Shown here: positions 25,227 to 33,513 of the stretch, piece by piece
Layout: the number at the start of each line of letters is the position of its first letter
Numbering within the stretch: the first letter of the stretch is position 1
DNA from: an uncultured Prevotellaceae bacterium
Lineage (GTDB): Bacteria > Bacteroidota > Bacteroidia > Bacteroidales > Bacteroidaceae
Length of the DNA: 64,000 nucleotides
Assembly (NCBI GenBank): GCA_902774795.1
Contig: CACYKA010000001.1
Location: 62,001-126,000 of the forward strand
Direction of reading: 5' to 3'
Notes under the pieces: model-generated
Told to the model about the DNA's origin: nothing
What the model saw: only the letters and a program-made list of their open reading frames with translations
The model's database searches: none
Translations under genes and position numbers: made by a program

Positions 25227-26507
25227 TTACAAGCGAATCAGCATATTTGAAAAAATAGCATCAATCATTTCTGCAGGTACATCACACTCACGCGCTATTT
25301 GGGGCCAATGCGAAGCTGCTTCACAAATCTCATCGATAATCAGCGACGCCTCCTTGATGTTGTTCTGTTGAGCAAACAACAGTAGGTCCAGACGAGTGAT
25401 CTCATCAAACTTCCCATTGACAGACATCTGATGCGTAGCCGTCCAACCACCATTGGGATTATATGCATAGCCCATGTCGTAGGCGGGTGAGAGATGCCAT
25501 TTGCCGTCTCCCTCCATCAGGAATGAGATATTCTTTGTGTGGTCGTCCTGATTGCGCACCACCACATTGAACACCATCCTGCGGAACATTTCCTTGGCCT
25601 CCGAATATGGTAAACGCAGGGCACGCATCACATTAAATGCTTGCTCGTAGGAATAAGCCCGATGCAGTCGATAGTCATAATGAGCTATACCACAGAGTGT
25701 CTGCATGTGGACTTTCTTGCCATCCTTACGGTCGAAACGCTTTGTAAGAAAATGGGCACGTCCATTCTCCTCAATCAGTGAACACTCAGTCATGTCTATT
25801 CCACATGCCTTCACCAACTTATAAAAGGAATACTCCAATCGACCGTAGTTCTCAGTTTCCTTAAATCCTGCCTTTGCCGAGACTCCATCAAGTTTTATGA
25901 GATAATAGTCAAATCCCGTAGGCGCATCTACCTGACCAGAGCGCACTTCACCAGTTTTTTTATTGTAAGCAATGATAGCCTTGGCTCGCTGACCACCAGC
26001 AGATGTACCCAGACGCAGAATCTCGGCAATAGCCTGTTTCTTATCGTTATTCAAGTTGGTATCAAAAGCATTCTTGTCTGCCAATGCCTCTTTTGCCACA
26101 TCAACCAAGGAGTCAATCTCGAATCTGGCGAAAGGGTCGTATAGTGCATCCATTGCCGGTTCGAACTCCAAGGCGCCCATACAACATTTCCCCATGAAAC
26201 ACAATGTCTCGATTGGGTTGCCGCTCGTACGGCCCGTTATGGCAAGCCAACGGTCAAACAAAGCCCGGCCATAAGTGTCAGGCAATGAATCAGCCAACAA
26301 ACCAGGCAACCCTTTAAAGGTTTCCCTATCCAAATCTGCAAAGGAATAGACGCGTCCTTCCTGGACGGGCATCATCAGCGGAGATGGTTCCAAACCACGC
26401 CCTACGAAACTCTGGTCGTATTCAAACTGGACGACTCCATAACGCTCATCCCAACGGAATATACCTACAGGAAAACCAAACATGTTGGCGCGTGCCACGT
26501 CTACCAT
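25227..26507 (-). CDS. hipA: HipA-type serine/threonine kinase toxin
   Basis: The protein is 426 aa. It has the HipA N-terminal lobe (FQYDQSF-like region, GLPGLLADSLPDTYGRALF), the Gly-rich TSAGGQRAKAI loop, the catalytic NQDDHTKNISFL and the metal-binding SPAYDMGYAYNP. E. coli HipA phosphorylates glutamyl-tRNA synthetase and stops growth; Bacteroidota homologues may target other proteins. The start overlaps the antitoxin gene by seven bases, typical of a translationally coupled TA pair. A TOTE-type gene follows directly. Confidence 0.9.
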   Translation of the reverse strand: MVDVARANMFGFPVGIFRWDERYGVVQFEYDQSFVGRGLEPSPLMMPVQEGRVYSFADLDRETFKGLPGLLADSLPDTYGRALFDRWLAITGRTSGNPIETLCFMGKCCMGALEFEPAMDALYDPFARFEIDSLVDVAKEALADKNAFDTNLNNDKKQAIAEILRLGTSAGGQRAKAIIAYNKKTGEVRSGQVDAPTGFDYYLIKLDGVSAKAGFKETENYGRLEYSFYKLVKACGIDMTECSLIEENGRAHFLTKRFDRKDGKKVHMQTLCGIAHYDYRLHRAYSYEQAFNVMRALRLPYSEAKEMFRRMVFNVVVRNQDDHTKNISFLMEGDGKWHLSPAYDMGYAYNPNGGWTATHQMSVNGKFDEITRLDLLLFAQQNNIKEASLIIDEICEAASHWPQIARECDVPAEMIDAIFSNMLIRL

Positions 26508-26848
26508 TCCGACTCCTCCTTATATTTTGCGTTCAGTTTACCTACAGCCCGTTTCCTCTGATTGGTCTTCGATGACTGCACCAACTGGTAATATTCGTTT
26601 GGACTCAGTTGCTCTTCCTCTACCAATGACTGGAGAACGTCTAGTTTTCCCAGAGTTCGCAATAACCTCAACAGAGAATCAAACGACCGAATCTCTCCCT
26701 TCTCAATCTTCTTAACAGTAGAAAGAGATACATTGGCCGCCTCTGACAGACTTTGTTGGGTGATGTTCTGCTTTAGTCTGACAGACCTTAACCTTTCTCC
26801 TATTTTCCCAAGGATTGCCACATCCGTAAGCATATAAATGTTTTCCAT
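26501..26848 (-). CDS. hipB: HipB-type antitoxin (Xre-family HTH)
   Basis: The protein is 115 aa. RLRSVRLKQNITQQSLSEAA and NVSLSTVKKIEKGE form an Xre/Cro helix-turn-helix, followed by a C-terminal tail of mixed charge. It should neutralise the kinase and repress its own promoter. The start is preceded by an inverted repeat (26852-26867) between the -7 box and the ATG. Gene order (antitoxin first, overlapping toxin) matches known hipBA operons. Confidence 0.88.
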   Translation of the reverse strand: MENIYMLTDVAILGKIGERLRSVRLKQNITQQSLSEAANVSLSTVKKIEKGEIRSFDSLLRLLRTLGKLDVLQSLVEEEQLSPNEYYQLVQSSKTNQRKRAVGKLNAKYKEESEW

Positions 26849-26851
26849 AAC

Positions 26852-26867
26852 AGTTTTATTTTAAACT
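26852..26867. promoter_or_regulatory. candidate HipB operator (inverted repeat)
   Basis: AGTTT and AAACT are separated by six A/T bases just upstream of the antitoxin ATG, within the first bases of the expected transcript. The site is short and A/T-rich, so chance is possible. Confidence 0.35.
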
Positions 26868-26876
26868 TTTATGGCG

Positions 26877-26884
26877 CAAATATA
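26877..26884 (-). promoter_or_regulatory. -7 element of the hipBA promoter
   Basis: Minus strand TATATTTG (TAnnTTTG), 29 bases before the ATG at 26848. There is no clear TTTG 20 bases upstream. It may also drive the TOTE-type gene. Confidence 0.6.
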
Positions 26885-26981
26885 CAAATAATAGTTTAAT
26901 ATTGAACCACCAAATCTATATATTTAACAATTATTCACTATTATCTGCCAATCTATTATCTTTTACTTATTACATCAGCCA

Positions 26982-27320
26982 TCAGGCTTCTTCCGGTTCC
27001 CAAAGGTGCCGCTGCATGTCCACATGACCGTTGCTCTTGAAGTTCACACCCTCAGCCTCTAACAACGGACGCTGTTGGATCCACCCCGGAGCAGTACGTC
27101 CCTCTTTGTTCACCACCCGATGGCAAGGCACTTTCGTTGCCCCAGGTGAATATCTCAGCGTTCTCCCCGCCATCCTTGAATGACTGGGCCATCCTGCCAA
27201 TGCTGCAATATGTCCGTAAGTCGTAACCTTTCCACGAGGTATCTGGCTCACAATATTTAGCACATCATCGCGAAATGTCCTCATCTGCTCTGGCGTCATT
27301 TTGTCTGGATAGTCCTTCAT
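26982..27320 (-). CDS. MGMT-family (Ada C-terminal domain-like) DNA repair protein
   Basis: The protein is 112 aa, only the alkyltransferase DNA-binding domain without an N-terminal domain. VPCHRVVNKEG keeps the reactive Cys in the PCHRV motif; alkyltransferase-like proteins, which have Trp there, are therefore excluded. GKVTTYGHIAALAG is the recognition helix region. It should bind O6-alkylguanine and may act as a short MGMT. It lies 133 bases upstream of hipB, probably as a separate unit. Confidence 0.87.
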   Translation of the reverse strand: MKDYPDKMTPEQMRTFRDDVLNIVSQIPRGKVTTYGHIAALAGWPSHSRMAGRTLRYSPGATKVPCHRVVNKEGRTAPGWIQQRPLLEAEGVNFKSNGHVDMQRHLWEPEEA

Positions 27321-27418
27321 ACATCAACCTTCATACATCATACATCTGACCTCAGCCATCCTTTCATGTAACATTTCTCCCTCCACCCCTTATTTTACAT
27401 TTCCTATGTACGAGTAGA

Positions 27419-27446
27419 AAAGGGCCTCGCCTCAGCGAAGCCCTTT
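27419..27446 (-). terminator. hairpin terminator-like structure
   Basis: Twelve-base arms (aaagggcctcgc / gcgaagcccttt, one mismatch) around CTCA. On the minus strand it is followed by TTTT, so it could end the transcript of the polysaccharide locus after the decayed small gene. It would not serve the plus strand. Confidence 0.5.
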
Positions 27447-27505
27447 AATCTATACTTATTTAAAGAACGTATCTATTATCTCAGCCATCAGTTTCCGTAA
27501 TTCCA

Positions 27506-27736
27506 TCATACCCATTGGTTGACATGTTTATACTCCTCCATCAACCTAAGCAACTTTTCAAACGCCTCTATCCTCTCCGCCTTCTATTTCCCAGCGTTCA
27601 TAAGCTTCCTATTCGCCTTGACCCAATTGAGCATATAATGTTCTTCTATCCTTTATTTTGATGGATTTCTATGACTCTCTTCTATGAAAGCTTTTACTTC
27701 ATTATACTTAATTAACCAATGAGTCTCTAAATCCAC
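27506..27736 (-). pseudogene. decayed helicase-associated-domain small gene, two internal stops
   Basis: Reading the minus strand gives a 76-residue protein of exactly the same length as the gene at 51281-51511: YNEVKAFIEESHRNPSK, stop (27653-27655), RIEEHYMLNWVKANRKLMNA, GK, stop (27584-27586), then a tail ending VNQW. The intact copy reads YNEVKAFIESNHRNPSK and RIEEHDMLNWVKANRKVMNA at the same places. Two stops make it a pseudogene. A W-x3-Y-x-E-V start and a -L-N-W-V-x2-N-R-K core fit the helicase-associated domain family. Confidence 0.78.
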
Positions 27737-27754
27737 ACATCTTACTCCTATACA

Positions 27755-28831
27755 TCATATCGAACTTGGTTTCAAAAGATGACTCCACACACCACTCCAT
27801 AATGCACTAATCATACTCTCATTAAAACACAACTCATGTTTCCAAGCATTAGCCTTCCACCTCTTATATTTATATATAGCACGACGTAAGAATCCACCTT
27901 TCTCTTTTTCAGAAAACTCCGGGGCTAGAATGTCATTCAATACACGGTCTTTTAATGAAGGATTGAATTGAACCGTCGGAAATAAAGAAGTGTCAAATCC
28001 TAAATCATTCACACAAATAGCATTAAAGATATTATATAGTGGTTTCATACCATACTTTTCTAGCACTTCTTCCAGCCATTTCCAATCAACCTCTTCTCTG
28101 TGTTTTTTTACAAAAAAAGCCCAATCTAATAGTTGCCTTAATTTAAAACCTGTTGAAGCAAAATTACTCATAGAATGACGAAGAAGGAACAATGCATGAA
28201 GATTGGGAGATGGCAGATACACTTTCTCACCATTCAGTTCCACATAATGAGAATCATCTTGTCCCAAATCTTTCAGGATGACCTCTAATTCGACATTTGA
28301 CTTATGGTGATAAACATTCAAGAAATCGAAATGATTCTCTACCATAAATCCTCCCCATCTATAAACTGTATGGTGATGATGAGTGTAGTCTATTTTTATA
28401 TTCTTCTCTTTAACAATCAGAGCATCCACCTCTTTTTGCTTCCCAAACTGCCATATATCAATATCTCCACATGGTCTATGCTCTGGTTTAGGCCAATCAA
28501 AACTACACGTCAGGCCCTTCAACACCATCATCTTATAGCCATGCACATTATGCCATTCTGCCATTTCTGCAATGGTTTTATAATACAACTCATATCGTTG
28601 TTCATAAAACCTCATCACACTTCCTATCCAACGCAATGACACCCTTTTAGGTGGACGACTATTTTCAGGTAATCCCACAATACCGTCTAGTATGACCGCA
28701 GAAAGCCCATGTCGTTTGGCTAGAGCTTCAGTCGTTTGCCAGTTCACATTGCAGGGCACTCCATATGAAGGATGCCCTATACCAAGACGGACAAGTGTTA
28801 GGAAATCCTCAAACTGTTTTGATAACATCAA
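27755..28831 (-). CDS. nucleotidyltransferase family protein (NTP_transf_5-like)
   Basis: The protein is 358 aa, starting at 28831 or at the next codon. YKMMVLKGLTCSFDWPKPEHRPCGDIDIW contains the G-D-I-D signature of the uncharacterised nucleotidyltransferase fold common in Bacteroidota capsule loci. DYTHHHHTVYRWGGF and a downstream helical half with a basic cluster (RRAIYKYKRWKANAW) complete it. The substrate is not known. It overlaps the aminotransferase gene by 23 bases and ends the polysaccharide locus. Confidence 0.78.
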   Translation of the reverse strand: MMLSKQFEDFLTLVRLGIGHPSYGVPCNVNWQTTEALAKRHGLSAVILDGIVGLPENSRPPKRVSLRWIGSVMRFYEQRYELYYKTIAEMAEWHNVHGYKMMVLKGLTCSFDWPKPEHRPCGDIDIWQFGKQKEVDALIVKEKNIKIDYTHHHHTVYRWGGFMVENHFDFLNVYHHKSNVELEVILKDLGQDDSHYVELNGEKVYLPSPNLHALFLLRHSMSNFASTGFKLRQLLDWAFFVKKHREEVDWKWLEEVLEKYGMKPLYNIFNAICVNDLGFDTSLFPTVQFNPSLKDRVLNDILAPEFSEKEKGGFLRRAIYKYKRWKANAWKHELCFNESMISALWSGVWSHLLKPSSI

Positions 28832-30098
28832 TGAAATTGGAGATTATATATTCAACATCCTCATCAGAAAGACGGGTATGAAGAGGCAGAGTTATCTCGT
28901 TCTCGAATAGATTATAAGCATTCGGATAATCCTTGATATCAAACCCAAGTGCTTTGTATGCCGTCATCATAGGCAGTGGCTTATAATGCACATTGGTTGC
29001 AATACCACGTTCTGCCATCATTTCAATCACCTTATTGGTCTCTTCTCGGGTCTTACCAAGCAGACGCGCCAAATACAAGTGATGAGAACTGCAATGATTA
29101 TCATTCTTATGATTAAGAACTGCTACAGGCAGATTCTTCAGAGCTTCATTATAGCGTGCCACCATCTGCTGTCTGCGCTTAAGCATCTCAGGATAGCGTT
29201 CCATCTGTACTAATCCCAATGCTGCCATAATATCCGTCATATTACACTTATACCATGGACCAATAATATCATACTCCCATGTCCCTAACTTGGTCTTAGC
29301 AAGAGCATCTTTATTCTGTCCATGCAGACTGAACAACTGACTCAAACGATACAGCAGTTCATTCCAAGTCTCGCCCTCCTTTTTCGCCACATTTGGAAAA
29401 TAGTTAACGTTATCGTCAACATTATCGTTCCCGAAGGGTAAATTCCATGTAAGGGCACCCCCTTCTGCCGTGGTAAGGTTTTTCACAGCATGGAAACTGA
29501 ACGAGCTGAAGTCTGCAATTTCGCCAGCCATCTTACCATGCCACATAGCGCCAAGCGAATGGGCACAGTCTGCAGAAACTATGACGCGACCTATCTTTTC
29601 CTGCAGCGCATTAGATGGTTTGAACAGATGTTTCTTTCGTTCTACTATCTCATACACTCGGTCATAATCGGCCACAATACCACAGAGATCCACAGGCACT
29701 ACTACCTTGGTACGCTCGGTGATAGCATCAGCCAACTTATCATAGTCCATCTCTACACAGTCTTTCTGCGAATCGACGAACACGAGTTTAGCACCTACAT
29801 GCTGCACCACCGAAGCGGTAGCAGTATAGGTATAAGCAGGAACAATCACTTCATCACCAGGACCTACGCCCAACAGACGCAGAACCATTTCCATCGATGC
29901 CGTAGCAGAACTTAGGCATACAGTTTTGTCTGTATGTACATACTCCGAAATCTGTGATTCCAGCTTCTTTGTACGAGGCCCAGTCGTAATCCAGCCCGAA
30001 AGAATAGCCTCTCTTACTTCTTGAGCCTCAAACTCTGTCATATCAGGGGGAGAGAACGGAATTTTTCTAAATTTCATTTTCATGATAATATCGTACAC
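28809..30098 (-). CDS. DegT/DnrJ/EryC1/StrS-family sugar aminotransferase
   Basis: The protein is 429 aa, or about 422-424 from a later Met (MKMKFRKIPFSPPDM is the natural start region). FHAVKNLTTAEGGAL carries the PLP lysine, and PAYTYTATASVVQ and SADCAHSLGA fit the fold. It transfers an amino group to a keto-sugar nucleotide, producing an amino sugar for surface polysaccharide. It sits between the ATP-grasp gene and the NTP_transf_5-like gene, overlapping the latter. Confidence 0.9.
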   Translation of the reverse strand: MYDIIMKMKFRKIPFSPPDMTEFEAQEVREAILSGWITTGPRTKKLESQISEYVHTDKTVCLSSATASMEMVLRLLGVGPGDEVIVPAYTYTATASVVQHVGAKLVFVDSQKDCVEMDYDKLADAITERTKVVVPVDLCGIVADYDRVYEIVERKKHLFKPSNALQEKIGRVIVSADCAHSLGAMWHGKMAGEIADFSSFSFHAVKNLTTAEGGALTWNLPFGNDNVDDNVNYFPNVAKKEGETWNELLYRLSQLFSLHGQNKDALAKTKLGTWEYDIIGPWYKCNMTDIMAALGLVQMERYPEMLKRRQQMVARYNEALKNLPVAVLNHKNDNHCSSHHLYLARLLGKTREETNKVIEMMAERGIATNVHYKPLPMMTAYKALGFDIKDYPNAYNLFENEITLPLHTRLSDEDVEYIISNFIDVIKTV

Positions 30099-30229
30099 TT
30101 TTTATTAATTACTTCCTTCAGTAAGAATATGCAAGAAGATATAGTAATCTCATTTATAATATTTTCATTAAATTCGAGCCATACAACGATTTCGCTAATT
30201 ATTTCATAACTGATTCTTCGTTTGGCTGC

Positions 30230-31411
30230 TTATCCTATTGTGATTTTTATAATTCTAATTGCCTTCTCACAAGCCTTAATTGCTTCTTCTGCCGTGCCGC
30301 CCTGTGCTATCACAAAGCCTATACGGTCATTACTGCACTGGATAGGTGTGGACTCTTCGCCCACCTTCTTCGTGAAAGTAATTTGTTTTACTCCAGAAAT
30401 CTGCTTGACTGTTTCTATATTCTCAATAGCCTTAATTGTTCCAAACGGCACTACAAAATAACGTATGGCTGAACCACAATTCAATGTGGGTGAAATATCA
30501 GGTTCTTCACCCAAGGCTACTTTAATTGTGCTACCCACCATATCAATACCAGTACTAAGGGGTACTAAATGGGTAGTAATGTTATCACCTCCCATACGGG
30601 CACCCAATTCTATCATCACAGGACCATGACTCGTGACTTTCATCTCCACATGAGCAGGACCTTTATCAATACCAATAGCTTGACATGCGGCTTTTGTAAC
30701 TTTACGTATGGCAGCTTGTGTTTCATCTGGAAGATGTGAAGGTTGCGTATGCCCCATCTCGACAAAATGCGGGGCTTCTGTGGTAATCTTGTCCGTAATC
30801 TGAAGAATATTCACTTCACCATTCACCACCATTACTTCCACCGACACCTCAGGACCATCTAGATATTCTTCTACAATCACTTTCCCATGACGACTACATG
30901 AGTAACTGTAATCATAGTTGGCTAAAAGCTCCGCAAAGGTATTTACTTTCGCGACGCCGCGACTACCCGCATTATCAGTAGGTTTGATAATACAAGGAAA
31001 AGTAACTTTACCTTCCAACGTCCTCAACTCATCCAGTGTATCAACATCAAAGAACCACGGACTTGGAACACCATACGCTTTGAAAGCCTTTATCATCTCA
31101 AACTTATCAGTAGCCTTAATCGCTGTCTCATAGTTAATGCTATGGAGATGCAGTTTATCAGAAGCTTTCGCTACCCCACGCATAGGCATATCAGTGGCCA
31201 AAGTCATAATACCATCTGGCAGATAATCCTCTGCCGCAGCTAAAACAGCATCCTCATCCATAGTGGATGCATTATAATATTTGTCAGCGTATGAAATGCC
31301 AATAGCCTGAGGGTTAAAATCCACTACCGCCACGTGCAGTCCCATCTCTTTAGCTTTTAGTATTGCAGGGAGTTGAAGCACGGAAGCTCCAACAATCATT
31401 AGTTTCTTCAT
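30230..31411 (-). CDS. ATP-grasp carboxylate-amine ligase
   Basis: The protein is 393 aa from ATG 31411; the frame continues upstream to a TTG at 31531, but that extension is a decayed sugar transferase tail. N-terminal MKKLMIVGASVLQLPAI is the PreATP-grasp Rossmann part; FPCIIKPTDNAGSRGVAKV and VIVEEYLDGPEVSVEVM are ATP-grasp core; VMIELGARMGGDN binds Mg. It should form an amide or peptide bond with an amino donor, perhaps decorating an amino sugar or lipid head group. The next gene downstream is a sugar aminotransferase. Confidence 0.85.
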   Translation of the reverse strand: MKKLMIVGASVLQLPAILKAKEMGLHVAVVDFNPQAIGISYADKYYNASTMDEDAVLAAAEDYLPDGIMTLATDMPMRGVAKASDKLHLHSINYETAIKATDKFEMIKAFKAYGVPSPWFFDVDTLDELRTLEGKVTFPCIIKPTDNAGSRGVAKVNTFAELLANYDYSYSCSRHGKVIVEEYLDGPEVSVEVMVVNGEVNILQITDKITTEAPHFVEMGHTQPSHLPDETQAAIRKVTKAACQAIGIDKGPAHVEMKVTSHGPVMIELGARMGGDNITTHLVPLSTGIDMVGSTIKVALGEEPDISPTLNCGSAIRYFVVPFGTIKAIENIETVKQISGVKQITFTKKVGEESTPIQCSNDRIGFVIAQGGTAEEAIKACEKAIRIIKITIG

Positions 31412-31553
31412 TATATTTTTCAGAGATTGTTCAGTATTAATATTTTTTCTTCCTAGAACATACATCACCGTCTGCCAAAGAATCTTTGTATCCATCCATA
31501 AGTTGATAATGTCTTCATAGTAAGCATCCAAATCATAATAGCATCTAAATTAA
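31412..31553 (-). pseudogene. 3' remnant of a polyprenyl-phosphate sugar transferase
   Basis: In frame with and just before the ATP-grasp gene the minus strand reads FRCYYDLDAYYEDIINLWM then DTKILWQTVMYVLGRKN. This aligns with the C-terminus of the intact sugar transferase at 32923-33510 (IYYVEHLSFLFDLKVVWLTI). It has no start and no upstream sequence, so only about 35 codons of a second initiating transferase survive. Confidence 0.6.
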
Positions 31554-31602
31554 TGAGAATGCACAGCTTTATGCTTAGAAACCTTTTTACTCAATGTACT
31601 CC

Positions 31603-32832
31603 TTATCTTTCAAATGATTTGATTACATCAACGTATTTCTGTGTTCCAACCTCTTTTGTCAGGTTCTCCATAACAAATTTACGCCCGTTCTTCCCCATCT
31701 CCTTGCAAAGTTCACGGTCGTTATACAGTTTCAAAATGGCATCCGTAAATGCCACTTTATCCCCAGCCTTGGTAAAGATGCCGCAGTCGTTTTTCTCAAT
31801 GATACTCTTCAATTCACTCTCATCGAAGTTTGCCAATATGGGGCGGGATGCGGACATTATGCTCCACGTCTTGGAGGGAACGCTGTTGGCCCCCACCCCA
31901 GGCTTGGAAATCACCAGACTCACATCGCCCAAAGAGAATACATGAGAAATCTTCTCATATGGCTGGAAAGGCAGCAGTGTCACATTCCCGATATTCCTGT
32001 CTTTGATAATCTGCTTGACCTGTTCCAAATATGCGCCATTACCTACCAATACAAAGTGGATATTCTCGTTAACCTCAAGTGCTTTGGCTACTTCAAGTAA
32101 CATATCCATATTCTGTGTCAAGCCGATATTACCGTTGTAGGTAATGTAAAACTTTGAGCGGTCCAAGCCATAACGGTCAAACAGAATATTTTCAGAACGG
32201 GGAATGTCAATAACCGCATTTTGATCCACCCAGTTATAGACAACTACTATCTTCTCCTCGGGTACACCTTTCGCCATTATGTTTTTCTTGAAGTCCTCAC
32301 TTATAACAATAATCTTATCTGCATTGCGGTAAGTGAAATTCTCTATAACTCTACCTACCTTCCATAGCAGACCGCCTTTCTTGGCTAATCCTGTACCAAC
32401 TAACGAATCAGGAAAGATGTCTTGAAGATTATAAACGAAAGGAACCCTCTTGATTATCTTCACTATTGCAGCCAAAGCTCCTTGTGTGGGCGGTGTACTC
32501 GCAACATAAATCAAATCAATATTCTTGGTCCAAATGCCTTTCCACAATTGGACTGCACTGATGAGGAAATACCGTAAAGCTCTTAATATGGTATTCTTAC
32601 CTTCACGATACATGAGGAAACGATGTACCTCAATACCATCATTGTACATCATTTCCAATTTCTTATGCTTGTATTCCTGATATTCCTCCTCTGTCAGACC
32701 TCGCTGTGGTCTTGCAGTATATACTATCGTGTAGAAACCTGCCATTGAAAAAGCCTCGTACCTATTCTCTTCCAAATAGATACTAGCAGCTTTCTCTGGG
32801 AAAAAATATCCAGCTAATTGTAGTATTCTCAT
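31603..32832 (-). CDS. glycosyltransferase family 4 (WbuB-like)
   Basis: The protein is 409 aa. FFPEKAASIYLEENRYEAF begins a GT-B fold; YVASTPPTQGALAAIV, YNLQDIFPDS and SKPGVGANSVPSKTWSIMSA are conserved in the WbuB/WcaI-type transferases of O-antigen and capsule pathways. It adds a sugar from a nucleotide donor to the growing lipid-linked oligosaccharide on the cytoplasmic face. The linkage cannot be predicted. Confidence 0.85.
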   Translation of the reverse strand: MRILQLAGYFFPEKAASIYLEENRYEAFSMAGFYTIVYTARPQRGLTEEEYQEYKHKKLEMMYNDGIEVHRFLMYREGKNTILRALRYFLISAVQLWKGIWTKNIDLIYVASTPPTQGALAAIVKIIKRVPFVYNLQDIFPDSLVGTGLAKKGGLLWKVGRVIENFTYRNADKIIVISEDFKKNIMAKGVPEEKIVVVYNWVDQNAVIDIPRSENILFDRYGLDRSKFYITYNGNIGLTQNMDMLLEVAKALEVNENIHFVLVGNGAYLEQVKQIIKDRNIGNVTLLPFQPYEKISHVFSLGDVSLVISKPGVGANSVPSKTWSIMSASRPILANFDESELKSIIEKNDCGIFTKAGDKVAFTDAILKLYNDRELCKEMGKNGRKFVMENLTKEVGTQKYVDVIKSFER

Positions 32833-32922
32833 GCTGTCACAATTTGCAAATCACTTATGATTCTTTCCTCCAATTGAAGCATACCCGCAGCAAGTATCAT
32901 AAGTCCCTTCATTCTGTAAGAG

Positions 32923-33510
32923 TTATGCTCTATATACATCTTTATGTGTTAATACTGTCTTGATAGTTAACCAAACAACCTTCAGGTCAAACAAAAAAGA
33001 AAGATGCTCCACATAATAGATGTCTGCCTGAAGTTTCTCTTTTGTTCCGACACTATTCCTATTAATTGCTTGATTCCAACCAGTTATGCCTGGGCGAACC
33101 GTTAAAATAACTCTTTCTTCAGGTGTATAATGCTCCAAATAAAATGCAGAATCAGGACGTGGTCCAATCAATGCCATATCACCGATGAATACATTTAACA
33201 GCTGAGGAATCTCATCAAGACTTGTTTTACGCAGGAATTTTCCGACTTTCGTTACTCGTGGGTCATCTTCTGCATTATAGGTACTCCCATCCTCCATACG
33301 TAAATCCGGAGCATTCACTATCATTGAACGGAACTTGAACATCTTAAAAATACGCCCATTCTTTCCAATACGTGAAGCCATGTGAAACAGAGGGCCACCA
33401 TCGTCTAACTTAATAGTAATACACACAAACAGGCACAATATCAATACGAAAGGCAGTGCTATAAACGAAATAATGAAATCAAAAAATCTCTTAAAGAAGC
33501 GTTTATACAT
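32923..33510 (-). CDS. polyprenyl-phosphate sugar-1-phosphate transferase (PglC/WcaJ-type)
   Basis: The protein is 195 aa, the short monotopic form. FFDFIISFIALPFVLILCLFV is the membrane part; GRIFKMFKFRSM, KVGKFLRKTSLDEIPQLLNV, MALIGPRPD and RPGITGWNQ are the signature stretches with the catalytic Asp-Glu pair. It starts the repeat unit by moving a phosphosugar onto undecaprenyl phosphate. It begins three bases after the preceding epimerase stop. Confidence 0.92.
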   Translation of the reverse strand: MYKRFFKRFFDFIISFIALPFVLILCLFVCITIKLDDGGPLFHMASRIGKNGRIFKMFKFRSMIVNAPDLRMEDGSTYNAEDDPRVTKVGKFLRKTSLDEIPQLLNVFIGDMALIGPRPDSAFYLEHYTPEERVILTVRPGITGWNQAINRNSVGTKEKLQADIYYVEHLSFLFDLKVVWLTIKTVLTHKDVYRA

Positions 33511-33513
33511 AGT

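Noticed and set aside
26982..27320. Alkyltransferase-like protein (ATL)
   Set aside because: The PCHRV Cys is present; ATL proteins have Trp there.
31411..31531. Longer ATP-grasp start at 31531
   Set aside because: The extra 40 residues resemble a sugar transferase tail, not an ATP-grasp N-terminus.
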